From Streptomyces anulatus (GTDB lineage Bacteria; Actinomycetota; Actinomycetes; Streptomycetales; Streptomycetaceae), in NCBI RefSeq assembly GCF_014650675.1, contig NZ_BMVK01000020.1:108435-172434 (forward strand): a DNA stretch of 64,000 bases. Direction: 5' to 3'. A program made the translations under genes and the position numbers. This document shows, in pieces, positions 22,747 to 32,121 of the stretch. The stretch's first letter is position 1, and each line of letters begins with the position of its first letter. The notes under the pieces are model-generated. The model saw only the letters and a program-made list of their open reading frames with translations, was not told the origin of the DNA and did not search any database.

Positions 22747-24276
22747 GTGCTTGAGCTGAACAAGAGTGGAACGGACCGGTCGGGACCGGGACGCCTGCCC
22801 GCCCAGGGCCCGGGGCCGGACGCCCGTTCGGCCGGCGACGCGCCGCGTACGGGCGACGCCGCCGCCGAACGCGTACCCCTGCGCCCGTACCTCATCGCCG
22901 GCGCGATCCTGTGCGCGCTCTACTTCCTCTACGGGTACTTCCAGTACAGCCGCTTCGGCTCGCCCTCCTGGGACCTGGGCATCTTCGAGCAGGAGGTCCG
23001 GGCGTACGCCGGGTTCGACGCCCCGGTCGTCGACATCAAGGGCCCCGGCTATCTGATCCTCGGCGACCACTTCTCCCCGATCGTGGCGCTGCTGGCCCCG
23101 CTGTACTGGATCTGGCCGTCGGCCGAGGCCCTGCTGTTCGCCCAGGCCGCGCTGTTCGCGCTGGGAGCGGTCATCGTCGGCCGCACCACCCAGCAGCTCC
23201 TCGGCGGTCGCTCCGGGCTCTGCGTCACCGTCGCGTACGGACTCTCCTGGGGGATCCAGGAAGCGGTGAAGGCCGACTTCCACGAGATCGCCTTCGCGGT
23301 GCCCCTGCTCGCCCTCGTCTGCCGGGCCCTGCTCCTGAAGCGGTACACGGCCGCGCTCCTGTGGTCGCTCCCCCTGGTCCTGGTCAAGGAGGACCTGGGC
23401 GCCACCGTGGCGGTCGTCGGCTTCCTCCTCTTCGTGTACGGCCGCCGCCTCCAGGGCGCGCTGCTCGCCGCCTTCGGGGTCGCCGCCTTCGTCGTCACGC
23501 TCATGGTCCTCATCCCGGCGGCCAGCAGCGCGGGCACCTACGACTACTGGACGAAGATCGACAAGAACGGCGAGCAGGACGTCTCGATGCTGGACTCCGT
23601 CCTGGGCGTCCTCAACTCCTCCGTCAAGATCGAGATGCTGGTCTTCCTGATCGGCATCACCGCGTTCATGGCGCTGCGTTCACCGCTGACACTGCTGATC
23701 GTTCCCACGCTCGGCTGGCGGCTGCTCTCGCAGGACAGCAACCACTGGGGCATGGTCTGGCACTACAGCGCGATCCTCATGCCGGTGCTCTTCCTCGCGC
23801 TGGCCGACGGCGTCCGCCGCAGCCGCGACTCGCACCGGCCCTGGCTCGCCTCGTACGCGAAGGTCGCCGTGCCCGTCGCCGCCGCGATCGCCGTCGCGAT
23901 GACCCAGCACCTGCCGCTGCGCGACCTGCTGCGCCCGGAGACCTACCGCACCGACGACGCCCGCAGCCAGGCCGCGCGGGCGGCGCTCGACGCCATCCCG
24001 GCCGGGGCGCGCGTCGAGACGGACATCACGCTGATGGCCCACCTCACCTCCGACCGCACCGTCTACTGGGTCGGCGGAGCCCCGGGCACCGCACCCGACA
24101 TCGTCGCCATCAACCTGGACTTCGGCTGGTCCCGCCCGATCCAGGACCCGGTGGCGTACGCCCAGCAGCTGCACCCCGAGGCGCGCTACCGGCTCAAGCA
24201 CCGGGGCGGCAGCTTCGTGGTGATGGAGCGCACGACACCGGAGCCGGCGGAGATCCCGGGCGCCCGGGACGACTGA
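22747..24276 (+). CDS. DUF2079 polytopic membrane protein (GT-C-like)
   Basis: A 509-residue membrane protein of the DUF2079 family, which resembles lipid-dependent GT-C glycosyltransferases. A 45-residue hydrophilic leader precedes the first helix (LIAGAILCALYFLYGYF). About nine to ten helices follow. The early extracytoplasmic loop carries SPSWDLGIFEQEV and GDHFSPIVALLAP, a Asp/Glu-containing loop typical of the family. The C-terminal 120 residues are soluble and extracytoplasmic. GTG 22747 has a G-rich SD (GCGGGGGCAG). It is a single-gene unit bounded by two nearly identical hairpins. The sugar donor and acceptor are unknown. Confidence 0.85.
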   Translation: MLELNKSGTDRSGPGRLPAQGPGPDARSAGDAPRTGDAAAERVPLRPYLIAGAILCALYFLYGYFQYSRFGSPSWDLGIFEQEVRAYAGFDAPVVDIKGPGYLILGDHFSPIVALLAPLYWIWPSAEALLFAQAALFALGAVIVGRTTQQLLGGRSGLCVTVAYGLSWGIQEAVKADFHEIAFAVPLLALVCRALLLKRYTAALLWSLPLVLVKEDLGATVAVVGFLLFVYGRRLQGALLAAFGVAAFVVTLMVLIPAASSAGTYDYWTKIDKNGEQDVSMLDSVLGVLNSSVKIEMLVFLIGITAFMALRSPLTLLIVPTLGWRLLSQDSNHWGMVWHYSAILMPVLFLALADGVRRSRDSHRPWLASYAKVAVPVAAAIAVAMTQHLPLRDLLRPETYRTDDARSQAARAALDAIPAGARVETDITLMAHLTSDRTVYWVGGAPGTAPDIVAINLDFGWSRPIQDPVAYAQQLHPEARYRLKHRGGSFVVMERTTPEPAEIPGARDD

Positions 24277-24297
24277 CCGCGGCCCCGGGCCCGTACG

Positions 24298-24336
24298 CGC
24301 GAAGGCCGCACCCGTTCACCGGGTGCGGCCTTCGCG
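24298..24336. terminator. Bidirectional terminator between DUF2079 and RDD genes
   Basis: A perfect 16-bp stem, arm CGCGAAGGCCGCACCC (24298-24313) with 24321-24336, and a 7-nt loop, between convergent genes. Confidence 0.9.
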
Positions 24337-24357
24337 TGTGCGAGGTGGTGCGGTGGA

Positions 24358-24996
24358 TCAGTTGGCCTTGACGACCACCGACGAGCAGACCTTGTCCGCG
24401 AACGTCTGCTTCTTCGCGTCCCACAGCGGCCACAGCCAGCCGATGTAGCAGGCGATGCTGTCCAGGAAGTGGGCCAGGCGGCGCACGAAGGCCATGCCGA
24501 AGCCCAGCGGACGGCCGTCGGCCTCGCGCAGCAGGCGGATGCCCACGGCCTTCTTGCCGATCGTCTGGCCGGTGGTGCCCTCCTGGTAGAGCTGCCAGAT
24601 GGCCATGGCGATGAGGCCGAGGAAGCCGATGACGGCGAGGATCGCGCCGAACGAGTCGCCGATGCCACCGCCGATGACGACCAGGATGTACGGGACCATC
24701 AGGACGAGGCCGTCCACGATCAGTCCGCCGAAGCGCAGACCCCAGTGGGCCAGCTCCGGCATGCCGCCCTGGCCGGGCTGCTGCGGGTAGCCGCCGCCGT
24801 AGGGCTGGCCGGGCTGCTGCGGGTAGCCGGGCTGCTGGGGGTACCCCGGCTGCTGCTGCGGGTAGCCGTAGCCCTGCGGCGGGACACCCTGCGGAGCCTG
24901 CTGCGGGTAGCCGTAACCGGGCTGTCCCTGCGGCGGGCCCTGCGGCGGCTGGCCGGGCTGCTGCCCGTACGGGTTGTTCGGGTCGCCGAAGCTCAT
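24358..24996 (-). CDS. RDD family membrane protein
   Basis: A 212-residue protein with a Pro/Gln/Gly/Tyr-rich N-terminal tail (about 1-75, repeats of YPQQPG) and an RDD domain (about 80-205). The domain shows LRFGGLIVDGLVL (Arg, Asp), GQTIGKKAVGIRLL and FVRRLAHFLDS (Arg, Asp), with three hydrophobic helices. Some RDD proteins act in ion homeostasis, but the role is mostly unknown. ATG 24996 is chosen because AAGGAA lies ten bases upstream; an earlier ATG at 25014 would put that SD inside the gene. It is divergent from folD. Confidence 0.88.
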   Translation of the reverse strand: MSFGDPNNPYGQQPGQPPQGPPQGQPGYGYPQQAPQGVPPQGYGYPQQQPGYPQQPGYPQQPGQPYGGGYPQQPGQGGMPELAHWGLRFGGLIVDGLVLMVPYILVVIGGGIGDSFGAILAVIGFLGLIAMAIWQLYQEGTTGQTIGKKAVGIRLLREADGRPLGFGMAFVRRLAHFLDSIACYIGWLWPLWDAKKQTFADKVCSSVVVKAN

Positions 24997-25217
24997 ATGG
25001 GGTGTTTCCTTCAACAGACGTGTGGGGACGAGATGGCCACACGGAGGAAGGACATCGATCAGCGGCCCGCCCCCCGTACAACCGCGGCCTTCATCGTTAT
25101 AAGCGGGACCCTTGTTTGTCCAGTCCGGGGGCCCCGACGTTGTGCAAGTGCAATGTCCGGTACGGGGGTGGCGCCGGCAATTGGTATGCGGGCGGGGTCA
25201 TCCGCGAGGATGGGACC

Positions 25218-26099
25218 ATGACTGCCCAGATTCTCGATGGCAAGGCCACCGCTGCCGCGATCAAATCCGATCTGACCGTCCGTGTGGCGGCCCTCAAGGC
25301 CCAGGGGATCACTCCCGGCCTCGGAACCCTGCTCGTCGGGGACGACCCGGGCAGCCGGTGGTACGTCAACGGCAAGCACCGTGACTGCGCCCAGGTCGGC
25401 ATCGGCTCCATCCAGCGCGAACTTCCCGACACCGCCACGCAGGAGGAGATCGAGGACGTCGTCCGGGAGCTCAACGCCGACCCCGAGTGCACCGGTTACA
25501 TCGTCCAGCTGCCGCTGCCCAAGGGCATCGACACCAACCGGATCCTGGAGCTGATGGATCCGGCGAAGGACGCCGACGGGCTGCACCCGATGAGCCTCGG
25601 CCGCCTCGTCCTCAACGAGACCGGCCCGCTGCCCTGCACCCCGCAGGGCGTTGTCCAGCTGCTGCGCGCGCACGGCGTGGAGATCAACGGGGCGCACGTC
25701 GTGGTCGTCGGGCGCGGCGTCACCATCGGCCGGTCGATCCCGCTGCTGCTGACCCGCAAGTCGGAGAACGCCACGGTGACCCAGTGCCACACCGGCACCC
25801 GGGACCTCTCCTCCCACCTGCGCCAGGCCGACATCATCGTCGCCGCCGCCGGTGTGCAGCACCTGATCAAGCCGGAGGACGTGAAGCCGGGCGCGGCCGT
25901 GCTCGACGTCGGCGTCAGCCGGGACGCCGACGGCAAGATCGTCGGCGATGTGCACCCGGGGGTCCGCGAGGTGGCCGCCTGGGTCGCCCCGAACCCCGGG
26001 GGCGTGGGCCCGATGACCCGCGCGCAGTTGCTGGTCAACGTGGTCGAGGCCGCCGAGCGGGCCGCCGCCGAGGCCGCCGACGCCGCCGCAACGGGCTGA
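25218..26099 (+). CDS. folD: Methylenetetrahydrofolate dehydrogenase / cyclohydrolase
   Basis: A 293-residue bifunctional enzyme making 10-formyl-THF from 5,10-methylene-THF with NADP. The active-site Y49-x-x-x-K53 (YVNGK), QLPLPKGI, DPAKDADGLHP, the NADP-binding VVVGRGVTIGRSIPLLLTRK region and the C-terminal PGGVGPMTRAQL are all present. Length is normal apart from an Ala/Glu-rich tail of about ten residues. ATG 25218 is preceded by GAGGATGGGACC. DUF3017 follows after 23 bp with a good SD, likely the same transcript. Confidence 0.96.
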   Translation: MTAQILDGKATAAAIKSDLTVRVAALKAQGITPGLGTLLVGDDPGSRWYVNGKHRDCAQVGIGSIQRELPDTATQEEIEDVVRELNADPECTGYIVQLPLPKGIDTNRILELMDPAKDADGLHPMSLGRLVLNETGPLPCTPQGVVQLLRAHGVEINGAHVVVVGRGVTIGRSIPLLLTRKSENATVTQCHTGTRDLSSHLRQADIIVAAAGVQHLIKPEDVKPGAAVLDVGVSRDADGKIVGDVHPGVREVAAWVAPNPGGVGPMTRAQLLVNVVEAAERAAAEAADAAATG

Positions 26100-26122
26100 C
26101 GGCCGGATCCGGAGGGAACCCC

Positions 26123-26746
26123 ATGGGTGCTGGTACGAGTCCGGTCGACCCCGCCCCCGCCGGCCGGGCGGCGGACGAGCCGCGCGAACCGGACGAGCGG
26201 GACGGGACCACCGGGTCCGCCTCGCCGGACCCGGCCGCCACGGCTGCCACGGACGCGGACGCGGACACCGCCACGTCCACGGACGGGGCCACGGCCGCCA
26301 CGGACACGGACACCGCCGCGGACGGGGCCGCGACCGGCGGGCGGCCCCGTCGGTCGCGGCGGTTCCCCCGGTTCACCCGGGACACCGCCCGGCCCGAGGG
26401 CGGCGGCAGGGCGGCGTCCGGCGACGCGCCCGCCCCCGCCCGGCAGTGGCCGTTGCTCACCGTGCTCGGCGCGGCGGGCCTCGGACTGCTGATCGTGGTG
26501 CTCGACCCGTTCGACCAGGCGTTCCGCATCGGCACGATCCTGATCGGCGGCGCGCTGATCGCCGGTGCCGTGCTGCGCTGGGTGGTGCCGTCCGTCGGGA
26601 TGCTGGCGGTACGTTCCCGCTTCACCGACCTCGTCACGTACGGGCTGATGGGCACGTTGATCGTGCTGCTCGCACTGGTCGCACAGCCCGCGCCGTGGCT
26701 CGACGTCCCGATCCTGGAGGACGCGGTCCGCTTCACGATCCGCTAG
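26123..26746 (+). CDS. DUF3017 membrane protein
   Basis: A 207-residue protein. Residues 1-105 are low-complexity (Ala/Asp/Thr/Pro, then Arg-rich) and probably disordered in the cytoplasm. Three hydrophobic helices follow: about 112-128 (LLTVLGAAGLGLLIVVL), 135-152 and 172-190. The pattern DPFDQAFRIGTILIGGALI and AVRSRFTDLVTYG is that of DUF3017, which commonly follows folD in actinomycetes. ATG 26123 has a strong SD (GGAGGGAACCCC). Function unknown. Confidence 0.85.
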   Translation: MGAGTSPVDPAPAGRAADEPREPDERDGTTGSASPDPAATAATDADADTATSTDGATAATDTDTAADGAATGGRPRRSRRFPRFTRDTARPEGGGRAASGDAPAPARQWPLLTVLGAAGLGLLIVVLDPFDQAFRIGTILIGGALIAGAVLRWVVPSVGMLAVRSRFTDLVTYGLMGTLIVLLALVAQPAPWLDVPILEDAVRFTIR

Positions 26747-26770
26747 CGGGCGGTCCCGTCCCGATCAGGT

Positions 26771-26814
26771 CCGTGGTGTCCGTCCCTACCCCCGAGGAGG
26801 GACGGACACCACGG
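26771..26814 (+). terminator. Terminator after the folD-DUF3017 operon
   Basis: A perfect 17-bp stem, arm CCGTGGTGTCCGTCCCT (26771-26787) with 26798-26814, and a 10-nt loop, 24 bp past the DUF3017 stop. Confidence 0.93.
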
Positions 26815-27249
26815 CGGAACGGGGCAACCGGGCAAGGGGCCCCGGTATACGGCGGGATGGGCGGCCTTGCCCCGTCCTGACTCCAGCGTCATGGACATGA
26901 AAGACCGGAACAAGCGCTCACTGTGGCCTGTGGCACGGAAGTGACCATTCCGGCACGGTGTGATCGCCGCGCAACGATGGCAGACTGGTCCGGCGCACAG
27001 AGCGGCACGGAGCAGGCGGAGCAGTGGCCGGCGCGGTGCCGGGGCACGTGAGGACACGCACCCGCCCCGAATGCTCCCGTGCGCCTCCTCGTCAGGAACT
27101 GACACCCTGGCTCCGCGCATCCTCGTGGGTAGTCCAGCTGACGGTCCGGACCGGACGGGCGGCGGACGGACCGGGAGATGCGCGGGCCGGGGGCCGGCCG
27201 CAGCGGGGCACAGCACGTACGTCCGGGGGACATGAGGGGGGAAAACGCG
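26815..27249. other. Intergenic region upstream of the HTH-DUF2690 gene
   Basis: About 435 bp without a gene. Frames that cross it are short or antisense and have no SD or recognisable protein. It should hold the promoter of the next gene, but I could not assign hexamers. The SD for that gene, AGGGGGG, is at about 27235-27241. Confidence 0.55.
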
Positions 27250-28467
27250 ATGCCTCGTTGGAAGGCACTGCCCGAAGAGCTCGACCCGCAGATCAGGGAG
27301 TTCGCCAGCCAGCTGCGCAGGCTCGTCGACCGCAGCGGGCTGAACATCAACGCGGTGGCCGACCGCACGGGTTACAGCAAGACGTCCTGGGAGCGGTATC
27401 TCAACGGCCGGCTGCTCGCCCCGCGCGGGGCCGTCGTGGCCCTCGCCGAGGTGACGGGCACCCCGCAGCACCACCTCACGACCATGTGGGAGCTGGCGGA
27501 GCGGGCCTGGAGCCGGGCCGAGATGCGTCACGACATGACGATGGAGGCCATCCGCATCACGCAGGCCCGTGCCGCGCTCGGTGAGCTCGGCACGACGGCT
27601 CCCGACGCCCCTGCGGGCGGCCGGTCCGGCCGGTCATCCGCCGGCGGCAGGCACAGCGCCTCCGGCGCGCGGGTCCCCGCCGCCGCGAGCCCCGCCGGTA
27701 CGGACGCCCCGCCCCGCGACGTCCACGGCACGGACCCGTACGGCGGCGGGGCCTATGTGCCCGGCGACGACGACACGCGCCAACTCCTCGTCCCCACCCA
27801 GCGCGGCACCGCACCGAACCCCGCCCGCCACCAGGACCGGCCGTACGACGGCGGGCCGTACGACGGCGGGCCGCACCAGGGCGGGCAGCGGCCGGAGAGG
27901 AACACGGCGGAGAGCACCGGCCGCGGCTCCGGCCCCGGCCGGGATGCGCACGGCACCCGACCGGGCAGGACCCCCGGCGGCCGCAGGAAGGGCCCCATGC
28001 TCGCCGTCGGGGCCGTCGGCGCCCTGATCGTCGTGGTCGGCGCGCTGCTGCTCGCGCCGGGCGACGACGCGGCCAAGGCCACCCCCACCCCGTCGGTGGC
28101 CCCCACCAAGGCCGCCCCGGAGCTGCCCGTGGGCGTCGAGTGCAGCGGCGCGGACTGCGCCGGGCAGGACCCCGAGGCGATGGGCTGCGGCGGCGAGTTC
28201 GCCCGTACGGTGGCCGGCGCCGTGGTGGGCGGCAGCAAGATCGAGGTCCGCTACAGCGAGGTCTGCTCCGCCTCCTGGGCCCGGCTCACCGAGGCGGCCA
28301 TCGGCGACACCGTGCGGATCACCGCCGGCGAGGGAGTGCAGGACGGTGAGGTCATGGGGGACACCGACGCGTACACCCCGATGGTCGCGGTGAAGAAGGC
28401 GTCCGACGCGAAGGCCTGCGCCACGCTGACCTCCGGCACGAAGGGGTGCACCGAACCGGGCGAGTGA
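27250..28467 (+). CDS. Membrane-tethered HTH protein with DUF2690 domain
   Basis: A 405-residue protein: XRE helix-turn-helix at about 12-70 (LRRLVDRSGLNINAVADRTG, then SKTSWERYLNGR), a long Gly/Pro/Arg/Tyr-rich linker, one transmembrane helix at about 250-270 (AVGAVGALIVVVGALLLAP) and an extracytoplasmic C-terminal DUF2690 domain with paired Cys (VECSGADCAGQDPEAMGCGG). The layout suggests a cytoplasmic DNA- or protein-binding head linked to an outside domain. ATG 27250 has AGGGGGG eight bases upstream; ATG 27232 is in frame but less well placed. It is a lone gene ahead of mdh. Target and signal are unknown. Confidence 0.85.
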   Translation: MPRWKALPEELDPQIREFASQLRRLVDRSGLNINAVADRTGYSKTSWERYLNGRLLAPRGAVVALAEVTGTPQHHLTTMWELAERAWSRAEMRHDMTMEAIRITQARAALGELGTTAPDAPAGGRSGRSSAGGRHSASGARVPAAASPAGTDAPPRDVHGTDPYGGGAYVPGDDDTRQLLVPTQRGTAPNPARHQDRPYDGGPYDGGPHQGGQRPERNTAESTGRGSGPGRDAHGTRPGRTPGGRRKGPMLAVGAVGALIVVVGALLLAPGDDAAKATPTPSVAPTKAAPELPVGVECSGADCAGQDPEAMGCGGEFARTVAGAVVGGSKIEVRYSEVCSASWARLTEAAIGDTVRITAGEGVQDGEVMGDTDAYTPMVAVKKASDAKACATLTSGTKGCTEPGE

Positions 28468-28703
28468 CGGCCCGGGCGGGCGCCCCCGCCCGGGGCGCTC
28501 GTCCGTCGCCCGTGCGTGCGGTGCGTGACCGGTTGTGTGCGGTGCCACAGGGGGGCGGGCGGCCCGGCCGGGCCGGGTCCGATAGCCTGACCGCTGGATA
28601 TCTCTTCACGTCAAGATTCGTCGGGGCGCGAAGGGTGTCCAGCACCAGGGTCCGGCACCAGGGGCCGGGACCCCCACCGCCAGCTGTCTAAACGGAGACC
28701 GCC

Positions 28704-29693
<990 letters not shown>

Positions 29694-29715
29694 GACCCGC
29701 TCCCGCGACACGTCG

Positions 29716-29749
29716 AGCGCCCCCGGCGGCACCAGCCGCCGGGGGCGCT
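29716..29749. terminator. Terminator between mdh and the AhpD-like gene
   Basis: A perfect 15-bp stem, arm AGCGCCCCCGGCGGC (29716-29730) with 29735-29749, and a 4-nt loop. It lies between convergent genes. Confidence 0.93.
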
Positions 29750-29775
29750 TCCGCGTTCCCGCCCGGAGCGGGCGG

Positions 29776-30291
29776 TCAGCTCTTGAAGTCGCCGGGCGTG
29801 TAGTGGCCGGGGGCCAGGCGGCCGGTGACACCGAAGCGGTTCCAGGCGTTGATCACGGTGATGGCCGCGATCAGCTGGGCCAGCTCGGTCTCCTCGAAGT
29901 GCTTGGCGGCCTCCGCGTACACCTCGTCCGGGACGAAGCCGTCGGTCAGGACGGTGACCGCCTCGGTCAGGGCGAGCGCCGCCAGCTCCTTCGGGGTGTA
30001 GAAGTGCTGCGACTCCCGCCAGGCGCTGAGCTGGACGATCCGCTCGACGGACTCGCCCGCCGCGAGCGCGTCCTTGCTGTGCATGTCGAGGCAGAACGCG
30101 CACTGGTTGAGCTGCGAGGCCCGGATCTTCACCAGCTCGACCAGGACGGGGTCCAGGCCCTTCCTGGCGGCGATGTCGAGCCGGACCATCGCCTTGTAGA
30201 CGTCGGGGAGGAGCTGGGAGACGGAGATCCGGGGCGGGTGCTCGGGGGCGAGGTCGGCCGGGGCGTGGTGGTGCTCGTGCGTCGAGGTCAT
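29776..30291 (-). CDS. AhpD-like carboxymuconolactone decarboxylase family protein
   Basis: A 171-residue protein of the CMD/AhpD fold with the redox pair C64-x-x-C67 and a nearby H71 (CAFCLDMH), the hallmark of AhpD-type alkylhydroperoxidase activity. The N-terminus is His-rich. The rest (YTPKELAALALTEAVT, ETELAQLIAAITVINAWNR) fits the family's second helical half. It probably reduces peroxides with an unknown partner. It starts 47 bp from the divergent MocR regulator, its likely controller. No SD precedes ATG 30291; a -10-like TAGCGT ends seven bases upstream, so the mRNA may be leaderless. Confidence 0.9.
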   Translation of the reverse strand: MTSTHEHHHAPADLAPEHPPRISVSQLLPDVYKAMVRLDIAARKGLDPVLVELVKIRASQLNQCAFCLDMHSKDALAAGESVERIVQLSAWRESQHFYTPKELAALALTEAVTVLTDGFVPDEVYAEAAKHFEETELAQLIAAITVINAWNRFGVTGRLAPGHYTPGDFKS

Positions 30292-30338
30292 GAGGACGAC
30301 GCTACGGCCCCGGTGGCACCCCGGTATGGTCCATTGGC
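30292..30338. promoter_or_regulatory. Compact divergent promoter region, possibly two leaderless promoters
   Basis: Only 47 bp separate two divergent ATGs. On plus, TATGGT (30325-30330) ends eight bases before ATG 30339. On minus, TAGCGT (30304-30299) ends seven bases before ATG 30291. Both fit TANNNT placed for transcription starting at or next to the start codon, and neither gene has an SD. The -35 elements are not clear. Confidence 0.45.
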
Positions 30339-31739
30339 ATGACGGATTCCTGGGCCACTTTCGGCGCGGACCTGCATCTGGAACCGGTCGGCCAGGGGCT
30401 CCGCAGCGGGCTGATGGAGGCGCTGCGGGAGGCGGTGCGCTCCGGCCGCCTGGCCCCCGGCACCCGGCTGCCGTCCTCCCGGGTCCTCGCCGCCGACCTG
30501 GGCGTCGCCCGCAACACGGTCGCCGACGCCTACGCCGAACTGGTCGCCGAGGGCTGGCTCACCGCCCGGCAGGGCTCGGGGACCCGGGTCGCCCGGCGGT
30601 CGGCGCCGCGCCGGACGGACCCCGCCGCGGCCCCCTCCCGGCCGGCGCGGTCCGGGGCCGGGTACAACCTGAAGCCCGGCTCGCCCGACCTGTCCGCCTT
30701 TCCGCGCACCGCCTGGCTCAAGGCCGCCCGCAAGGCGCTCACCGCCGCGCCCGACGAGGCCTTCGGCTACGGCGATCCGCACGGCCGGGTCGAACTGCGC
30801 ACCGTGCTGGCCGAATACCTGGCGCGGGCGCGCGGGGTCTACGCCGACCCGGAGCGCATCGTGATCTGCTCCGGCTTCGCACACGGGCTGACGCTGCTGG
30901 GCCGGGTGCTGCTGCGGCGCGGGGTCCGGGACGTCGCCGTCGAGTCGTACGGCCTCGACGTCCACAGAGACCTCCTCACCGACGCCGGGCTGCGCACCCC
31001 GTGCCTGCCCCTGGACGAGCGCGGGTCCCGGACCGGCGAGCCGGCCGCGCTGCGCGGCGCGGGGGCCGTGCTGCTGACCCCGGCGCATCAGTTCCCCACC
31101 GGCGTACCGCTGCACCCGGACCGGCGGGCCGCCGCCGTCGACTGGGCCCGGTCCACCGGCGGGCTGATCCTGGAGGACGACTACGACGGCGAGTTCCGGT
31201 ACGACCGGCAGCCGGTGGGCGCGCTCCAGGGGCTCGATCCGGAGCGGGTCGTCCATCTCGGCACCGCCAGCAAGTCGCTGGCCCCGGGGCTGCGCCTCGG
31301 CTGGATGGTGCTGCCCCGGAGCCTGGTGGGGGAGGTGGTGGCGGCGAAGGGCGTGTCCGACTGGACGTCCGGTTCGCCCGACCAGCTGACGCTCGCGGAG
31401 TTCATCGCCTCGGGGGCGTACGACCGGCATGTGCGCTCCATGCGGCTGCGCTACCGCCGGCGCCGCGACCAGCTGGTCGCGGCGCTCGCGGAGCGCGCGC
31501 CGGGCATCGAGGTCAGCGGGATCGCGGCCGGACTGCACGCGGTCCTCGAACTCCCGGCGGGCGCCGAGCGCTCGGTGATCCAGGCGGCGGCGTTCCAGGG
31601 CCTGGCGCTGGACGGCCTCGCGCGCTACCGCCACCCGGACGCCCCGGCCGCCCGCGACGCCCTGGTGATCGGTTACGGATCGCCGTCGGAGAGCGCCTGG
31701 GCGGGCGCGCTCGACGCCCTGTGCCGGGTGCTGCCGTGA
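30339..31739 (+). CDS. MocR-type GntR/aminotransferase-fold regulator
   Basis: A 466-residue MocR/PdxR-family transcription factor. The N-terminal GntR winged helix (about 12-85) shows GTRLPSSRVLAADLGVARNT and QGSGTRVA. The C-terminal aminotransferase class I fold binds PLP at Lys312 (TASKSLAPGLRLGW). Such proteins sense PLP or an amine and commonly control a divergent neighbour, here the AhpD-like gene 47 bp away. No SD is visible before ATG 30339, in keeping with leaderless translation. Effector and regulon are not deducible. Confidence 0.92.
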   Translation: MTDSWATFGADLHLEPVGQGLRSGLMEALREAVRSGRLAPGTRLPSSRVLAADLGVARNTVADAYAELVAEGWLTARQGSGTRVARRSAPRRTDPAAAPSRPARSGAGYNLKPGSPDLSAFPRTAWLKAARKALTAAPDEAFGYGDPHGRVELRTVLAEYLARARGVYADPERIVICSGFAHGLTLLGRVLLRRGVRDVAVESYGLDVHRDLLTDAGLRTPCLPLDERGSRTGEPAALRGAGAVLLTPAHQFPTGVPLHPDRRAAAVDWARSTGGLILEDDYDGEFRYDRQPVGALQGLDPERVVHLGTASKSLAPGLRLGWMVLPRSLVGEVVAAKGVSDWTSGSPDQLTLAEFIASGAYDRHVRSMRLRYRRRRDQLVAALAERAPGIEVSGIAAGLHAVLELPAGAERSVIQAAAFQGLALDGLARYRHPDAPAARDALVIGYGSPSESAWAGALDALCRVLP

Positions 31740-31843
31740 GGGCCAGGTTCCGAACCGGCCACCCCTCCCACTAATCTGACAAGCGGTCCGGTGGCGAAAA
31801 AGGGACGCCGGATTCGATCGCGTACCACGGGGGAGAACCGAAC

Positions 31844-32116
31844 ATGGCCACACGAAGGCTGAGGTCGAGCACGGTCGTGCTCGGCGGTATGGGGCTGCTC
31901 GCCCTGACGATCACGTCCTGCGGTTCGGAGCCGGACAGGCGCTGCGCCGACCGCACGACGCAGAAGACCCTGCCGAGTTCCGAGTGCCGCAGCGGCGGGA
32001 ACGGGTCGTACTACTACGGCGGCAAGAGCGACAGCGGCAAGGTGCAGGGCGGCAGCTTCGACAAGTCGGCCGTCGACCGGGGCGGCTTCGGCTGCTCCGG
32101 CTCCGGCGGCGGCTGA
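31844..32116 (+). CDS. Small YgiB-like lipoprotein
   Basis: A 90-residue lipoprotein: Arg-rich start, hydrophobic core and lipobox ending in C26 (LTITSC). The short mature part is Ser/Gly-rich with further Cys residues and ends DRGGFGCSGSGGG. The RGGFG motif near the C-terminus is also found in E. coli YgiB (DUF1190), a lipoprotein whose gene precedes the glutathionylspermidine-synthase-like ygiC. The same pairing exists here, with a 5-bp gap. The SD GGGGAGAA precedes ATG 31844. It is much shorter than YgiB, so homology is tentative. Confidence 0.78.
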   Translation: MATRRLRSSTVVLGGMGLLALTITSCGSEPDRRCADRTTQKTLPSSECRSGGNGSYYYGGKSDSGKVQGGSFDKSAVDRGGFGCSGSGGG

Positions 32117-32121
32117 CCGCC

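Noticed and set aside
26743..27531. Minus frames across the gap before the HTH-DUF2690 gene
   Set aside because: They overlap the N-terminus of the HTH gene, lack SDs and resemble no protein.
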